IMG/VR virus record: IMGVR_UViG_3300042154_000126
Location: 1 to 27,071 of that record
Length of the DNA: 27,071 nt
From: a virus
Direction: 5' to 3' (one strand)
A model generated the notes under the pieces. The model ran no database searches and was not told where the DNA came from. It was given only the letters and a program-made list of their open reading frames with translations. The translations under genes and the position numbers were made by a program. Below, piece by piece: positions 8,301 through 15,729 of this stretch. Position 1 is the stretch's first letter. Each line of letters begins with the position of its first letter.

Positions 8301-9785
8301 AATAGTATTGCTTATACCAGTTAACACTTTGGTCCATCCAGACTGTGCGTTTATTTCACAATTAAATAAATCAGTTATTGAATTTCCAGTACAAGAAGTA
8401 GCTAAAGAAAGGTGTGTCGATATAGCGTTTATAAACTCACTACTTGTAGCTAAATCATAAACAGTATCGTATGTATTTTGTATGTTAAATATAAAGCCAT
8501 TAATGAAGTTGTTTAATACTGTTGTGCCATAAGTAGGACTTCCTCCGAAAGAGTCGTGAACTAAATTAAAAGATATAGTAAGTATTGATCCTTGAGTTAA
8601 CGAAACTCCAGTTAAATCTATAGATATTGTTGATTCTGGTATAGTTGTAGATGTATCTATAGTATATGGAACACCGTCATTTAATTCTACTGGTAAAACA
8701 GAATAGCTTATGTCTTCGCTTATTACCTCTAAAGAATAGTTTAAATCTATACCAACTCCATTATCATCTACAATATCGTATCCATCTACATAGTTTCCAT
8801 ACATTAATCTATTGCCCATTACTGTTTGTGACTTAGCAATATGTGGCACATTGTCATAAAGTCTTAATAATTCGCTTTCAGTAAGTGTGGTATATATTTT
8901 TTTATTATTAAAAACAATAGTTTGATCGAAATTATTATACCACTGCTCTTCAGATTTATCATATTTTTCAATTACATTGATTATATTTGAATCTGACTCT
9001 TTAAAACATATGTCAATTCCTACTACATTTTTTCCTCCAGTATTAAATTTAACCTCAACAGAATTAAAAATATTCTGCATTCCTTTATTCCCATAGGTAG
9101 AATAATCAATATCAAAATTTCCAGGCTCAAATGCTATGTCGCTAAACTGAGACAATGCACTATATTCTCCGTCCTTATATTTATATCTATAAGCAAATGA
9201 TATGAACTTCTCTATGATATAATTCTCCTCTCCAGACACGTTTATTAACGTTATCTCTGGAGATGATAATGGAGGAGCCACTATTACGTTTAAATCCTCT
9301 GCAGTTATAATATCTACATCCATTACTGGATACGGATAGGATCTATCTATATTTATTTTTCGTGGAGGATTCAAGTTGTCCGTCCAAAATAAAAGATTAT
9401 CAATTAGGTTTATTCCGTTTATTAAATACTTTTCATCGAAGTTTAATACAGATGTAGAAATTACATGATATTGTAAACCATTAGTATTAGTACAATAAGA
9501 AACAATCATATCAACGGTTGGATGTGTTACAAACCAATAAATGGTTTCTTTGGATCCATCCTCAAAAGCTCCTATACATTTTGCACCAGTAAGTTCTACT
9601 CCGTTGTATTTTAATTCAGTAAGTCTTAAATTACCCTTTGCATTTTCTATTGCACCTATACTATTATTTTCTGTAGAACCGTTTCTAATATTTAATGCAT
9701 CGATATACTGACCTTGAGGAATCACTCGCTCATCAAAGTCTTTATTCATTTTACCAGCAATAAAGTTAACCTCTAAGTTTGCCAT
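5301..9785 (-). CDS. Large tail nozzle / stabilisation-type protein, 1494 aa
   Basis: This is the largest gene in the window. The N-terminus (residues 8-55) has FIAGKMNKDFDERVIPQGQY, then DALNIRNG and SIGAIENAKGN. This matches the general opening of podovirus nozzle proteins (P22 gp10 / T7 gp12 type), where a 'D..liP.GqY.dAlNv......G....e...GN' pattern begins the beta-rich body. The body is rich in beta strands, Asn, Thr and Ser, and includes an aromatic AYRYKYKDGEYSALSQFS segment. A beta-sandwich-like insertion (about 1200-1300) precedes a C-terminal four-cysteine module (C1435-C1492) shared with the next gene. It follows the two adaptor genes directly (two bases between), as expected for a tail assembly unit. 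I am fairly sure it is a tail protein and less sure which named protein it corresponds to. Confidence 0.7.
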   Translation of the reverse strand: MANLEVNFIAGKMNKDFDERVIPQGQYIDALNIRNGSTENNSIGAIENAKGNLRLTELKYNGVELTGAKCIGAFEDGSKETIYWFVTHPTVDMIVSYCTNTNGLQYHVISTSVLNFDEKYLINGINLIDNLLFWTDNLNPPRKINIDRSYPYPVMDVDIITAEDLNVIVAPPLSSPEITLINVSGEENYIIEKFISFAYRYKYKDGEYSALSQFSDIAFEPGNFDIDYSTYGNKGMQNIFNSVEVKFNTGGKNVVGIDICFKESDSNIINVIEKYDKSEEQWYNNFDQTIVFNNKKIYTTLTESELLRLYDNVPHIAKSQTVMGNRLMYGNYVDGYDIVDDNGVGIDLNYSLEVISEDISYSVLPVELNDGVPYTIDTSTTIPESTISIDLTGVSLTQGSILTISFNLVHDSFGGSPTYGTTVLNNFINGFIFNIQNTYDTVYDLATSSEFINAISTHLSLATSCTGNSITDLFNCEINAQSGWTKVLTGISNTIQQFEITSSPYNSILNIQIPAIKFEDDANPGVFAYEYLKNSITTATISLLGSKKSLHSNRDYEVAIVYMDEYGRSSTALVDTENTVFIPASASDTKNYIRATINNIAPYWATKYKFVVKPSKSKYETIYTNQYFIEDTGFTWFKLEGDNRNKVRDNETLIVKSDSGGVLEQLIKAKVLALESKSDDFIIDNTDENENPILEPAGLYMKLKPSNFSAEYTKDSFISEGVKSAAANYCQIAYHCFIPNELYPGTPGALPYKIYDIPAGSLIKINIHVFRYDGLGCGSRDYLLEKQYVASQDYSNMYSFITEQGIDLTAGITSGGDDTVNTNNFITTLGTYTGVYPEIPIIPNENQYQFFIDVATDRLFLVCASGTPNCDGVTFLGSGPPKSRISCDITVQRAESLIIFETEAEQADGEIYFEGSDSFDIINGNHQGNVTNQLGVVPAVIDLNFFNCFTFGNGVESYKINDSLVGDPFYLGSRVTAVSQEDYKEAHRYAGITYSGVYNEETNINKTNEFNLALANWKDCEKSFGPINKLYGRRTDMLVLQEDKISYVLVGKNLLSDSAGGGAITSIPEVLGKQIARIEEYGISNNPESFAVYGSDIYFTDTKRTAVINLKGGDAQSDSLTAISELGMNGWFRDNFKESINLQKLGGYDPYLKEYVLTLKDTELPRELDSYGCGTTIYFDDVVGSYTFTLELEPIIGTVSLDYEAIGDDITIEVSYADVIVVDQAITGTGTLSFLKTSNYPTYATVTLTYTPASYGLTFSCPVTEEIEVIKIVLNSPQDEGQLIHNSYKWALGSYSSAYNTDFISLEEDGVSLYQANSGPASSGALPAFGSTVTMNSNKLSGDTYVFDELSNNFKYLVSDTLYTDIGVLSTLLNTATPILNPNTGVYSSSFTYTNPTFKRYLYLVWDYRKTYEILLCFDETSPEIACDCSAPFVCVEYQAINNLLTTAEIAYINCSGIRDTIVVPAETSVLFCGYEIVTNFDDITIIEEGPCAV

Positions 9786-9787
9786 AA

Positions 9788-10705
9788 TTATTTAATCCAT
9801 TTATCCTTACCCCTCATATTCATCAATAATCTTCCAGGATGCATATTACTCAATCTAATTTTTGCGTTTCTTAGAAGGGCTGATTTGTCTTTTTTAGCTC
9901 TATTTACAATGTACTCTTGTACTCCTGTCTTAGAGTTAAGTATAGCATATTTGATATAAGAGTAGATATAGTCTTCAGCTAGTTTATTAAGACTAACTTT
10001 TGAATCGTCACCATCTTCCATTCCGTCAGAAATATACTCAAGAATACATAATTCTCCAGCCATTCCAGAACCAAAATTGATAACTCCTGATTTCTTGTCT
10101 ATTCTATATGTTGGATTTATATTAGCAGTTTCTGTGTTTAAACCATACATAGCTCCTATAGGATAATCAAAATACCAATTACCATCAGCAACATATCCTT
10201 CTTTGCCATTAAAACTACCGTCTCCAATGTACATTGTTCTTTGTTGATTAGTAATTCTGTCATAGTCTAATATAGATGTCCCTTCAAGAACATTGCCATC
10301 TTGATCAAATAATACTCTACAGTTATTATCCTGTAAATAGCTATTACTATAATTTGTTTGAATGTTTTCAGTAAGCGGTCGTAAAACTCCATTTTTATAT
10401 AATGATATCCTAACATAGTTTACATAGTTGTTCGGTAGTATAAATTTAAGATCGTCACAGATACTAATTTCTAGTACTTTAATTTCCTTTAACGCATCAT
10501 AATTTAATTCTTGAATACCTCTCTTTGCATGGAATAATACATTATATCTACTAACATTGTTGATTAACTTATCGTTACCAACATACATTAGCATAAAATT
10601 ATTTACTATATCACCAAGGGAAACATACTGATATGAACCCCAGTTTTCATTTTCTGGATTATTTCCAGAGTTTTCATAGTATTGATAACCAGTTAAGTAA
10701 GCCAT
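9788..10705 (-). CDS. Head-tail adaptor / tail tubular protein candidate, 305 aa
   Basis: The 305-residue protein contains an N-terminal alpha-helical part (about 25-85) with KRGIQELNYDALKEIKVLEI. A beta-rich centre follows, with LPNNYVNYVRISLYKNGVLRPL, a loop around TSILDYDRITNQQRTMYIG, and a helical C-terminus ending in basic residues (ALLRNAKIRLSNMHPGRLL). The helical bundle plus 'LP.dYV.y.ri.....G' strand pattern is what T7 gp11 / P22 gp4-like adaptors show. It sits between another adaptor candidate and the large nozzle-like protein, the position of tail tubular protein A before B in T7. Start at 10705, three bases after the preceding stop. The product is named from fold pattern and place. 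Confidence 0.6.
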   Translation of the reverse strand: MAYLTGYQYYENSGNNPENENWGSYQYVSLGDIVNNFMLMYVGNDKLINNVSRYNVLFHAKRGIQELNYDALKEIKVLEISICDDLKFILPNNYVNYVRISLYKNGVLRPLTENIQTNYSNSYLQDNNCRVLFDQDGNVLEGTSILDYDRITNQQRTMYIGDGSFNGKEGYVADGNWYFDYPIGAMYGLNTETANINPTYRIDKKSGVINFGSGMAGELCILEYISDGMEDGDDSKVSLNKLAEDYIYSYIKYAILNSKTGVQEYIVNRAKKDKSALLRNAKIRLSNMHPGRLLMNMRGKDKWIK

Positions 10706-10708
10706 TTA

Positions 10709-11401
10709 TTATCCTTGTATTTGTTTATCTTTTGCCTCTTCTCCGTTCGCGAATGTGTATAAATCTGTTTCTCTTATTGATATTCCTGCGTATTGCAGTA
10801 TCTTGGCAACTAAAGCAGGTTCATCTGTAATTGGAAGTTCAAAATCCTGATAGTCTAGTGCAGATTGATCAAATAATGGCTCCCCGCCTACGATCAAAGT
10901 ATAGGTCCACTTAGGATCTCTTGGTGATCTAACATACTGAGTGCTAATATTTGTAATTATACTTAATGGATATACAGTAATTTTATTTTCTTCAAGCACA
11001 TAACAAGGATATAAAGTAGAAGGAGCAGTTAGGTTTGAAGAAAGTAGGTTTAAAACTTTATCTTGCGAAACTCTATCAACCTCTTTTGATGAATTATATC
11101 TTATAGTATTTAGATAGTAATAATCTACTGGAAGCACAAACGAGTCAACACTGTATGCTAATGAAGCTGTGGTTGATAGACTATCTATAACTTCTTCTAC
11201 ATTCTTAACAATATCAGCATATCCACTACCAGATATTCTAGCGTTTTGTTTTGCTATCCAAGTATTATATTGATAGAAGTAATCTTCAAATATATCTAAC
11301 TGAGCTTGTTTTGCATATAAGTTAAAATCTTCAGGTGTAATATACCCAAAGTTATTCTTATTAGCTACTGACATTACAGTACTTCTTACCGAGTTTATCA
11401 T
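10709..11401 (-). CDS. Head-tail connector / adaptor protein candidate, 230 aa
   Basis: Residues 1-60 form helices (TPEDFNLYAKQAQLDIFEDYF). A beta region follows with SVDSFVLPVDYYYLNTIRY and CYVLEENKITVYPLSIITNI, then YVRSPRDPKWTYTL. A helical end (EPALVAKILQYAGISIRETDL) closes the protein. The 'P......i.vyP..i...i...YvR.P..PkWtY' pattern recurs in Bacteroidota podoviruses in the gene just after the capsid block. The gene opens the tail block, downstream of a clear terminator and a TACCTTTG promoter box, so it probably starts a new transcription unit. The ring adaptor beneath the portal is the likely place, by analogy with T7 gp11 or P22 gp4. Confidence 0.6.
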   Translation of the reverse strand: MINSVRSTVMSVANKNNFGYITPEDFNLYAKQAQLDIFEDYFYQYNTWIAKQNARISGSGYADIVKNVEEVIDSLSTTASLAYSVDSFVLPVDYYYLNTIRYNSSKEVDRVSQDKVLNLLSSNLTAPSTLYPCYVLEENKITVYPLSIITNISTQYVRSPRDPKWTYTLIVGGEPLFDQSALDYQDFELPITDEPALVAKILQYAGISIRETDLYTFANGEEAKDKQIQG

Positions 11402-11416
11402 TCTTAAAACTTTTTA

Positions 11417-11424
11417 CAAAGGTA
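11417..11424 (-). promoter_or_regulatory. Bacteroidota -7 box TACCTTTG before the tail operon
   Basis: The minus strand reads TACCTTTG 15 bases upstream of the ATG of the 230-residue adaptor gene, a perfect TAnnTTTG. A TCTG 21 bases upstream is a three-of-four match to the -33 TTTG box. It lies immediately after a rho-independent terminator, the layout expected where one unit ends and the tail unit begins. Confidence 0.55.
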
Positions 11425-11426
11425 AT

Positions 11427-11456
11427 AAAAAAAAAGCACTCCGTTCAGAAGTGCTT
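11427..11456 (-). terminator. Rho-independent terminator after the 245-aa capsid-neighbour gene
   Basis: On the minus strand AAGCACT is followed by a nine-base loop and AGTGCTT, giving a perfect seven-base-pair stem. An uninterrupted T run follows (nine T counting the last stem pairs). It lies seven bases after the stop codon of the gene at 11464-12201 and before a promoter box for the next gene. Confidence 0.8.
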
Positions 11457-11463
11457 ATTGTTA

Positions 11464-12201
11464 CTATAACTTATTTTCTAATAATCTGAGAACCTCAATC
11501 CCTTCATCAGTTTGAAGGTATGATGCCAATATGTAAATCTTATCCTCTCCATAAGGAACGGTAAGAAGTTTCTTCTTGTTTTGAGGTAAGTTAAAGTAAA
11601 TGTCGCGTCCCTTATTTTTAACTACTAATAATTCAAAATCAAAGAATTTAGCACAAGTATTTTGCAATTGCAACATTGGATCATTTAACATTTCAAGGAA
11701 CTGAATAGGATAGTTTTTAGAGTAAACTAAAACATCTCTCTTTAATTCAGCTGTAGACATCTTATCTATTCTTGAACCTAATAAAACTCTAGATACAGAT
11801 TCTAACATTTCAATACTTAAATCTCTAGCTGCTATTTGAGCATCTAGTTCATAATTTAATCTATCGATATCAGAAGTTGCATCTTTTTCAGTATTAATTT
11901 CTTCGAATACCATTCCATTACCAGGATGTAATTCTAAGAACTTTTGTAGAACAGGATTTGTTTTTGGAACCTTTAATGCACCATCTACGAATACGATAGG
12001 CTCTAATACAGAGTGACCGTCTTGTTCGTCTTCAAATGGACTTTTTTGATTCACAGCATATCTTAATGCTCTGTTTGATTTGCCATCAAAATATAATAAT
12101 GATGATCTGTGGGTATTTCTAGAAGAAAGCATGTAAGTTAATGGTTTGCTTTTCTTTTTTAACACGTAAATTTTGTCTGTTAAGACGGTTTCATTTTTCA
12201 T
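11464..12201 (-). CDS. Conserved protein next to the major capsid gene, 245 aa, unknown function
   Basis: I set the start at 12201, not at the ATG at 12306. The longer version would overlap the capsid gene, and its first 35 residues are encoded by the capsid terminator. The 12201 start also has the ATCAAATG context seen at three other genes. The protein has an N-terminal beta part with SSLLYFDGKSNRALRYAVNQKSPFEDEQ split around residues 33-60. It continues with FVDGALKVPK and LQKFLELHPGN, then a helical middle, and ends with EVLRLLENKL. Small proteins with the 'R.lRya.nq.spF.dEQ......f..G.l.v.k..p.Lq.FL..HP' pattern follow capsid genes in several phages. A capsid-associated or assembly role is inferred. 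Transcription is bounded by terminators on both sides. Confidence 0.65.
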   Translation of the reverse strand: MKNETVLTDKIYVLKKKSKPLTYMLSSRNTHRSSLLYFDGKSNRALRYAVNQKSPFEDEQDGHSVLEPIVFVDGALKVPKTNPVLQKFLELHPGNGMVFEEINTEKDATSDIDRLNYELDAQIAARDLSIEMLESVSRVLLGSRIDKMSTAELKRDVLVYSKNYPIQFLEMLNDPMLQLQNTCAKFFDFELLVVKNKGRDIYFNLPQNKKKLLTVPYGEDKIYILASYLQTDEGIEVLRLLENKL

Positions 12202-12220
12202 TTGATATAATTTAAAATTT

Positions 12221-12256
12221 AAAAAAAATAACAGGGGAGAGGTTATCCCCCCTGTT
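12221..12256 (-). terminator. Strong rho-independent terminator directly after the major capsid gene
   Basis: The minus strand reads AACAGGGG, an 11-base loop, CCCCTGTT, then A and eight T. This is a perfect eight-base-pair, GC-rich stem with a T tail, starting nine bases after the TAG stop of the capsid gene. It is the clearest terminator in the window. Confidence 0.88.
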
Positions 12257-12265
12257 TTTAATAAT

Positions 12266-13699
12266 CTAGATAGTGTTTCCTTCGAACAATACGAAGTTGT
12301 TAGCACCTAAAGTACATAAAGCTCTTTCTGATAAGAAATGTACTTCCATAGCATCTAAATCAGATGTTTGAGCACCACCAGCAGAACCTGTAATCCAAGT
12401 TTTGTAACGTCTATCTTCTGTTTCAGAAGCTCTATAACGTACGTGTAAGAATGGACGTTTAGCGTTTTTACCAAGAACTTGGTCATAAACTGAAGTAGAA
12501 CCAGCAGGTACTAAAACTCCATTTACAGTTCCACCAACGATTCCACCTCTTAAAGCAGCGTCATTTAAGTATTTCCAATCTGTTTTGTAGAAGTCGTAAC
12601 CTCTTGTAAATCCAGAGAAACCTAAGTTCAATGCCATCTCTTTGTCATTGTCGAACAATCCGTAAGAAGTTCCACCTGTACCGTAAGAGTTTTGAGCAGC
12701 TAACATATCATCAATATCAAAAGAGAACTGACGGTTAACGAACAATACGTTTTCTTGAATAGCTCCTTGTTTGTCAAGTCTTTGAATGATAGCATCAAAG
12801 TCAGTCAATGAAGTTGGGTTACCACCACCCCATACATTACCTCTTTGAGATACAGTATAGAATAAACCTTCAGAACCTTTGTTTCCGTAAACAGCATTTG
12901 CAGCAGCTCCAGAACCAGCTTCAGCAGGTACAGCTTCAATCATAGCCATCTCTAAGTAATCTTCGAATCTCAAACGAGTTTCGTGCTCAGACTTAATGTA
13001 CCATAAGTATCCAGTAGCTCCGTTTTCAGTAGTTACTTCAACCCATCCGATTTGAGCCATATCAGAACCAGAAACAGCATATTTATCTTTAATGATAATT
13101 GGGCTATTTTCGAAGATATCGTCATCAGCTTCTAAAGATTCAACCATTCCGTTAGTTCCTTTTTTGAACTCAGAACCATATACGAAACAAGTAAATGTTT
13201 TTCCAGCTCCAGCTACTCCAATACCAGCACCTTCGTAGAAAGCAACTGTGAAATCACTGTTAGCATAATCAACATCTGTGATGATTGCTTTGTTAGAGAT
13301 ATTAGAACCAGCAGTATTATCAGAGATAAATACAGTTTGTCCTTCTCTAAATGCAATACCAGTAGAAGATGTTAATGTAGGATTCAATACATCTCCAACA
13401 GAGAATGTAGCTGTATCAGCAGCTAAAGCAGCTGTTGTAGTACAGTTAGTGTATTTTGTATGCAAACGTCCTTGTTCAGCCCATTTAATAAGGTCAGAGT
13501 TAGACGGCATCTCAGCTCCAACTGCTCTTAAGAAAGATGCAACTGAGCGATTTCCGTAACGTTCAAATTCTTTTTCATAAGTATCAGGAAGATACTGATT
13601 CAAGAAATCAAAGTTAGTAATGTAGTTAGTGCTTAACGTTTGTTTTTGAGCACTTGGTTGTAACGCGTAAGTAGGCGTTGGGTTTAATTGACTTGCCAT
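12266..13699 (-). CDS. Major capsid protein (HK97-fold), 477 aa
   Basis: The length, place and composition fit a major capsid protein of an HK97-fold phage. The N-terminal arm (1-40) is Gln/Thr-rich. Then come FERYGNRSVASFLRAVGAE and WAEQGRLHTKY (about 46-83), a pattern I associate with Bacteroidota podovirus and crAss-like capsid proteins. A beta-barrel-like insertion (about 90-165) and a helical region with RLRFEDYLEMAMIEAVPAEAG follow. The C-terminal part has HVRYRASETEDRRYKTW and ends in FLSERALCTLGANNFVLFEG. It lies between the scaffold candidate and a small conserved protein, and is followed by a strong terminator, as expected for the most abundant virion protein. The start at 13699 has an A-rich leader and no Shine-Dalgarno sequence. 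There is no obvious separate maturation protease. Confidence 0.82.
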   Translation of the reverse strand: MASQLNPTPTYALQPSAQKQTLSTNYITNFDFLNQYLPDTYEKEFERYGNRSVASFLRAVGAEMPSNSDLIKWAEQGRLHTKYTNCTTTAALAADTATFSVGDVLNPTLTSSTGIAFREGQTVFISDNTAGSNISNKAIITDVDYANSDFTVAFYEGAGIGVAGAGKTFTCFVYGSEFKKGTNGMVESLEADDDIFENSPIIIKDKYAVSGSDMAQIGWVEVTTENGATGYLWYIKSEHETRLRFEDYLEMAMIEAVPAEAGSGAAANAVYGNKGSEGLFYTVSQRGNVWGGGNPTSLTDFDAIIQRLDKQGAIQENVLFVNRQFSFDIDDMLAAQNSYGTGGTSYGLFDNDKEMALNLGFSGFTRGYDFYKTDWKYLNDAALRGGIVGGTVNGVLVPAGSTSVYDQVLGKNAKRPFLHVRYRASETEDRRYKTWITGSAGGAQTSDLDAMEVHFLSERALCTLGANNFVLFEGNTI

Positions 13700-13721
13700 T
13701 TTTGTTGGTTTTTAAAAATTG

Positions 13722-14801
13722 TTATTTTCTATTACTTCTAATTTTTAGTCCACGTCCACTATCGCTATCACTTGCTGTTACTTTAAAACCTGATTGGCTA
13801 ATTGATTGAGGAGATGATCTTACCTCCATATCAATGTTTTTCATTTTTTGTACATTACCTAGTAACGCATCAGCCTTGCCTTGCTCGTAATAAAACTTTG
13901 CAAGTTTGTCAGGGTTCATAGCAGCCGCTAATGATTTGTGATAACCAACATGATCAGATATCATTCCATTCTCATCTAAATACTTAGATATGAAATTAGT
14001 TACATCTGACTGAGAAACCTTAGTCTCTTTTACATCTCCAGGTAAAAACTTAATAGACTTATCTCCTATATTGAAATCAAAACCTTTGAAATCATCAGAG
14101 AATAGTTCTTCTGTCTTTTTTTGAAAATACTCAGAGCGTCTAGAATTTTCTTGTTGTTGATTCTGTGACTCTTGAACATATGTCTTGTAAGCATTATAGT
14201 CTTCATCATTTACATTAGAAACAGGATTCCCTTTTGACTCAATAGGGATCTTATAAGTTTCCTTAGCATCTTCAAAATACTTTCTAGCTTTAGCAAGCTC
14301 TTTCTTCTTAGCTAATTCCTTTCTCTTGATGTCTTTTGGTTCATCAAGATCCTCATCATAAGCAAACTTTTCTTCGATCATATACGAGATATCATCTTGG
14401 TCTAGATCTTCTTCTGTTTGAGAATAGTACTCAGCTAATAATTTTTCTGGACTCATTGATTCGAAATCTCTGTTTAATTTAACAAAGTCTTCTATTCCTC
14501 TTCCAGTTTCTTTTTTATATTTAAAATAAGCAGATACATCACCAGGTAATTCCTCTACTTCTTCTCTTTTCTGAAACAATTCATCTATAGAATTTACTTC
14601 TTTATTATATCTACTTTTAATATAAGAAATAACATCGTCATCCTGTAATTCTTTAGTAGGTTCTTGAACTACTACTTCTGGCTCAGGGATTAATACTTGT
14701 TGTTGAGTTTCTTCGTGTTTTTCTAGTAACGCTTGTTCGATTTCTTGAACTGATTTTTGTTCAGCGACACCTAGGTCTCTGACAGCTGTAAAATTTTCCA
14801 T
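13722..14801 (-). CDS. Capsid scaffolding protein candidate, 359 aa
   Basis: The protein is highly charged and mostly helical. It has an acidic Gln/Glu N-terminus, a very acidic centre (about 110-160, with EEDLDQDDISYMIEEKFAYDEDLDEP split by short gaps), a Lys/Glu coiled coil (about 160-185), and a basic C-terminal end GRGLKIRSNRK. No enzyme motif is visible. Scaffolds usually lie just upstream of the capsid gene and have an acidic helical body with a basic capsid-binding tail, which is what is seen here, 22 bases before the capsid ATG. The start at 14801 has two tandem ATCAA units before ATG. In crAss-like phages the gene between portal and capsid is similarly placed and often called only 'gene 77'. 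The scaffold role is inferred. Confidence 0.6.
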   Translation of the reverse strand: MENFTAVRDLGVAEQKSVQEIEQALLEKHEETQQQVLIPEPEVVVQEPTKELQDDDVISYIKSRYNKEVNSIDELFQKREEVEELPGDVSAYFKYKKETGRGIEDFVKLNRDFESMSPEKLLAEYYSQTEEDLDQDDISYMIEEKFAYDEDLDEPKDIKRKELAKKKELAKARKYFEDAKETYKIPIESKGNPVSNVNDEDYNAYKTYVQESQNQQQENSRRSEYFQKKTEELFSDDFKGFDFNIGDKSIKFLPGDVKETKVSQSDVTNFISKYLDENGMISDHVGYHKSLAAAMNPDKLAKFYYEQGKADALLGNVQKMKNIDMEVRSSPQSISQSGFKVTASDSDSGRGLKIRSNRK

Positions 14802-14839
14802 TTGATTTGATTTATTTAATTTTTAACAATTCCACTTGT

Positions 14840-15001
14840 TTAATTCAAGTTTTTCAATTGCTGTATTTCTTCGTATACTTTTAAAAGTTCAGCTTCTTTT
14901 TCGGATATTAATTCTTCATCTGTTTTAATATCCTCTTCTACAAAGAGAGTTTCAATTAAACCAGAATCATCGTATATTTCGTGTCTTACTTGTATTTTCA
15001 T
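14840..15001 (-). CDS. Small coiled-coil protein, 53 aa, paralogue of the 52-aa gene beside the fibre
   Basis: Translated by eye: 53 residues starting MKIQVRHEIYDDSGLIETLF and ending EIQQLKNLN. It has a short N-terminal beta-like part with a YDDSGLIE turn and an acidic helix (about residues 27-52) with heptad-like Leu/Ile/Val positions. It aligns with the 52-residue protein encoded at 22233-22391 at about 35 identical positions of 50, with one single-residue gap. It follows a gene whose C-terminal domain is shared with the fibre, exactly as its paralogue does. The ATG is built from the end of an ATT/TAA repeat (TAATAATG). Possible roles are a fibre chaperone, a trimerisation helper or a minor fibre subunit. 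I do not recognise a family. Confidence 0.7.
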   Translation of the reverse strand: MKIQVRHEIYDDSGLIETLFVEEDIKTDEELISEKEAELLKVYEEIQQLKNLN

Positions 15002-15025
15002 ATTATTATTATTATTATTATTATT
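15001..15025. repeat. ATT trinucleotide repeat forming seven in-frame TAA stops
   Basis: Positions 15001-15025 are a pure ATT/TTA trinucleotide repeat of about eight units. Read on the coding (minus) strand, the 223-residue gene ends in TTACAA and is followed by seven consecutive in-frame TAA codons (15023 down to 15003). The repeat then merges into the ATG of the 53-residue gene. It replaces the usual A-rich leader of that gene. Confidence 0.9.
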
Positions 15026-15692
15026 GTAACATTACCATTGGAACACTCCCATTACTTAAAAACAAAGATGTAGGATCTGTAGGAATTGGATCAGTATATA
15101 AATAACCAGTTGTAACAAGAACAGTATATGTATTATTAGCATTCGCAGCAATACCAATTGACATTAGATCTGAAGATACCGCACTTCTTATAGATTGTGT
15201 TGAATTTGAAATTATACCAATCCAATAGGTTGTACCAGCCTCAAATGTATATACTGTATTATATGTTTTTGTACCAAGTGTAGAACAATCAAGATCTACA
15301 GATTCAATTAATAATCCATCTGGTCTGCCATTTACATTGGCGTAAATTAATATCTTTGATAAAGCTGAAGCTACACCAGTGGCTACTTGAATTGAAAGAT
15401 TTGATATTGTTAAATTCTTAGCTGGTATAAAAGGTGATAATGCCATTAGGTTTGGTGATTGCCCAGTATTAGATGGATTAGTTCCAGTTAAAGCAACTGA
15501 ATATTTTAATCCTGGAGATAATACTTGATTAATAGGCATATTAAATCCAGATGATCCAGAAGGAACAGAATCAATTATATCCTCAATAGTAAATGGTTGG
15601 GTTTCAGAGTTTATTAACGCTGATTTCTTTTCTACTAAATTAACATTAGATGCTATTCCTATAAACCTAGTTCCTGATGGTACTGTACTCAT
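15021..15692 (-). CDS. Fibre-like protein sharing the tail fibre C-terminal domain, 223 aa (head fibre candidate)
   Basis: Residues 1-40 look like a short virion anchor: TRFIGIASN, then EKKSALINSETQPFTIEDI. The ending FTIEDI resembles the FTIESL of the 70-residue anchor protein. Residues 60-223 align with residues about 1035-1196 of the large fibre. The match keeps PAKNLT, KILIY, NG-P--LL, DL-CSTLG-KT and GTTYW; the distance from KI to YW is exactly 43 residues in both. It sits between portal and scaffold, where crAss-like phages can carry a head fibre gene. A surface fibre on capsid or tail that binds host or glycans is therefore the best guess. Its own TAACTTTG box lies 13 bases upstream of the ATG. 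Confidence 0.65.
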   Translation of the reverse strand: MSTVPSGTRFIGIASNVNLVEKKSALINSETQPFTIEDIIDSVPSGSSGFNMPINQVLSPGLKYSVALTGTNPSNTGQSPNLMALSPFIPAKNLTISNLSIQVATGVASALSKILIYANVNGRPDGLLIESVDLDCSTLGTKTYNTVYTFEAGTTYWIGIISNSTQSIRSAVSSDLMSIGIAANANNTYTVLVTTGYLYTDPIPTDPTSLFLSNGSVPMVMLQ

Positions 15693-15705
15693 TTTATTTT
15701 TTTTG

Positions 15706-15713
15706 CAAAGTTA
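15706..15713 (-). promoter_or_regulatory. Bacteroidota -7 box TAACTTTG before the 223-aa fibre-like gene
   Basis: The 37-base gap between portal stop and the 223-residue gene reads TAACTTTG on the minus strand, 13 bases before the ATG. It is a perfect TAnnTTTG match. No TTTG is found at the usual 19-21-base spacing; the nearest is 27 bases upstream. A promoter here could allow separate expression of the fibre-like pair. Confidence 0.4.
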
Positions 15714-15729
15714 ATTATTAATTATTTAT

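Noticed and set aside
12202-12306. A 35-residue N-terminal extension of the capsid-neighbour protein starting at 12306.
   Set aside because: It would overlap the capsid gene and be encoded by the capsid terminator hairpin; the ATG at 12201 has the ATCAAATG context used by other genes here.
14831-14860. Short inverted repeat ACTTG...CAAGT near the stop of the 53-aa gene as a terminator.
   Set aside because: The stem is only five base pairs and AT-rich and no T run follows on the coding strand.
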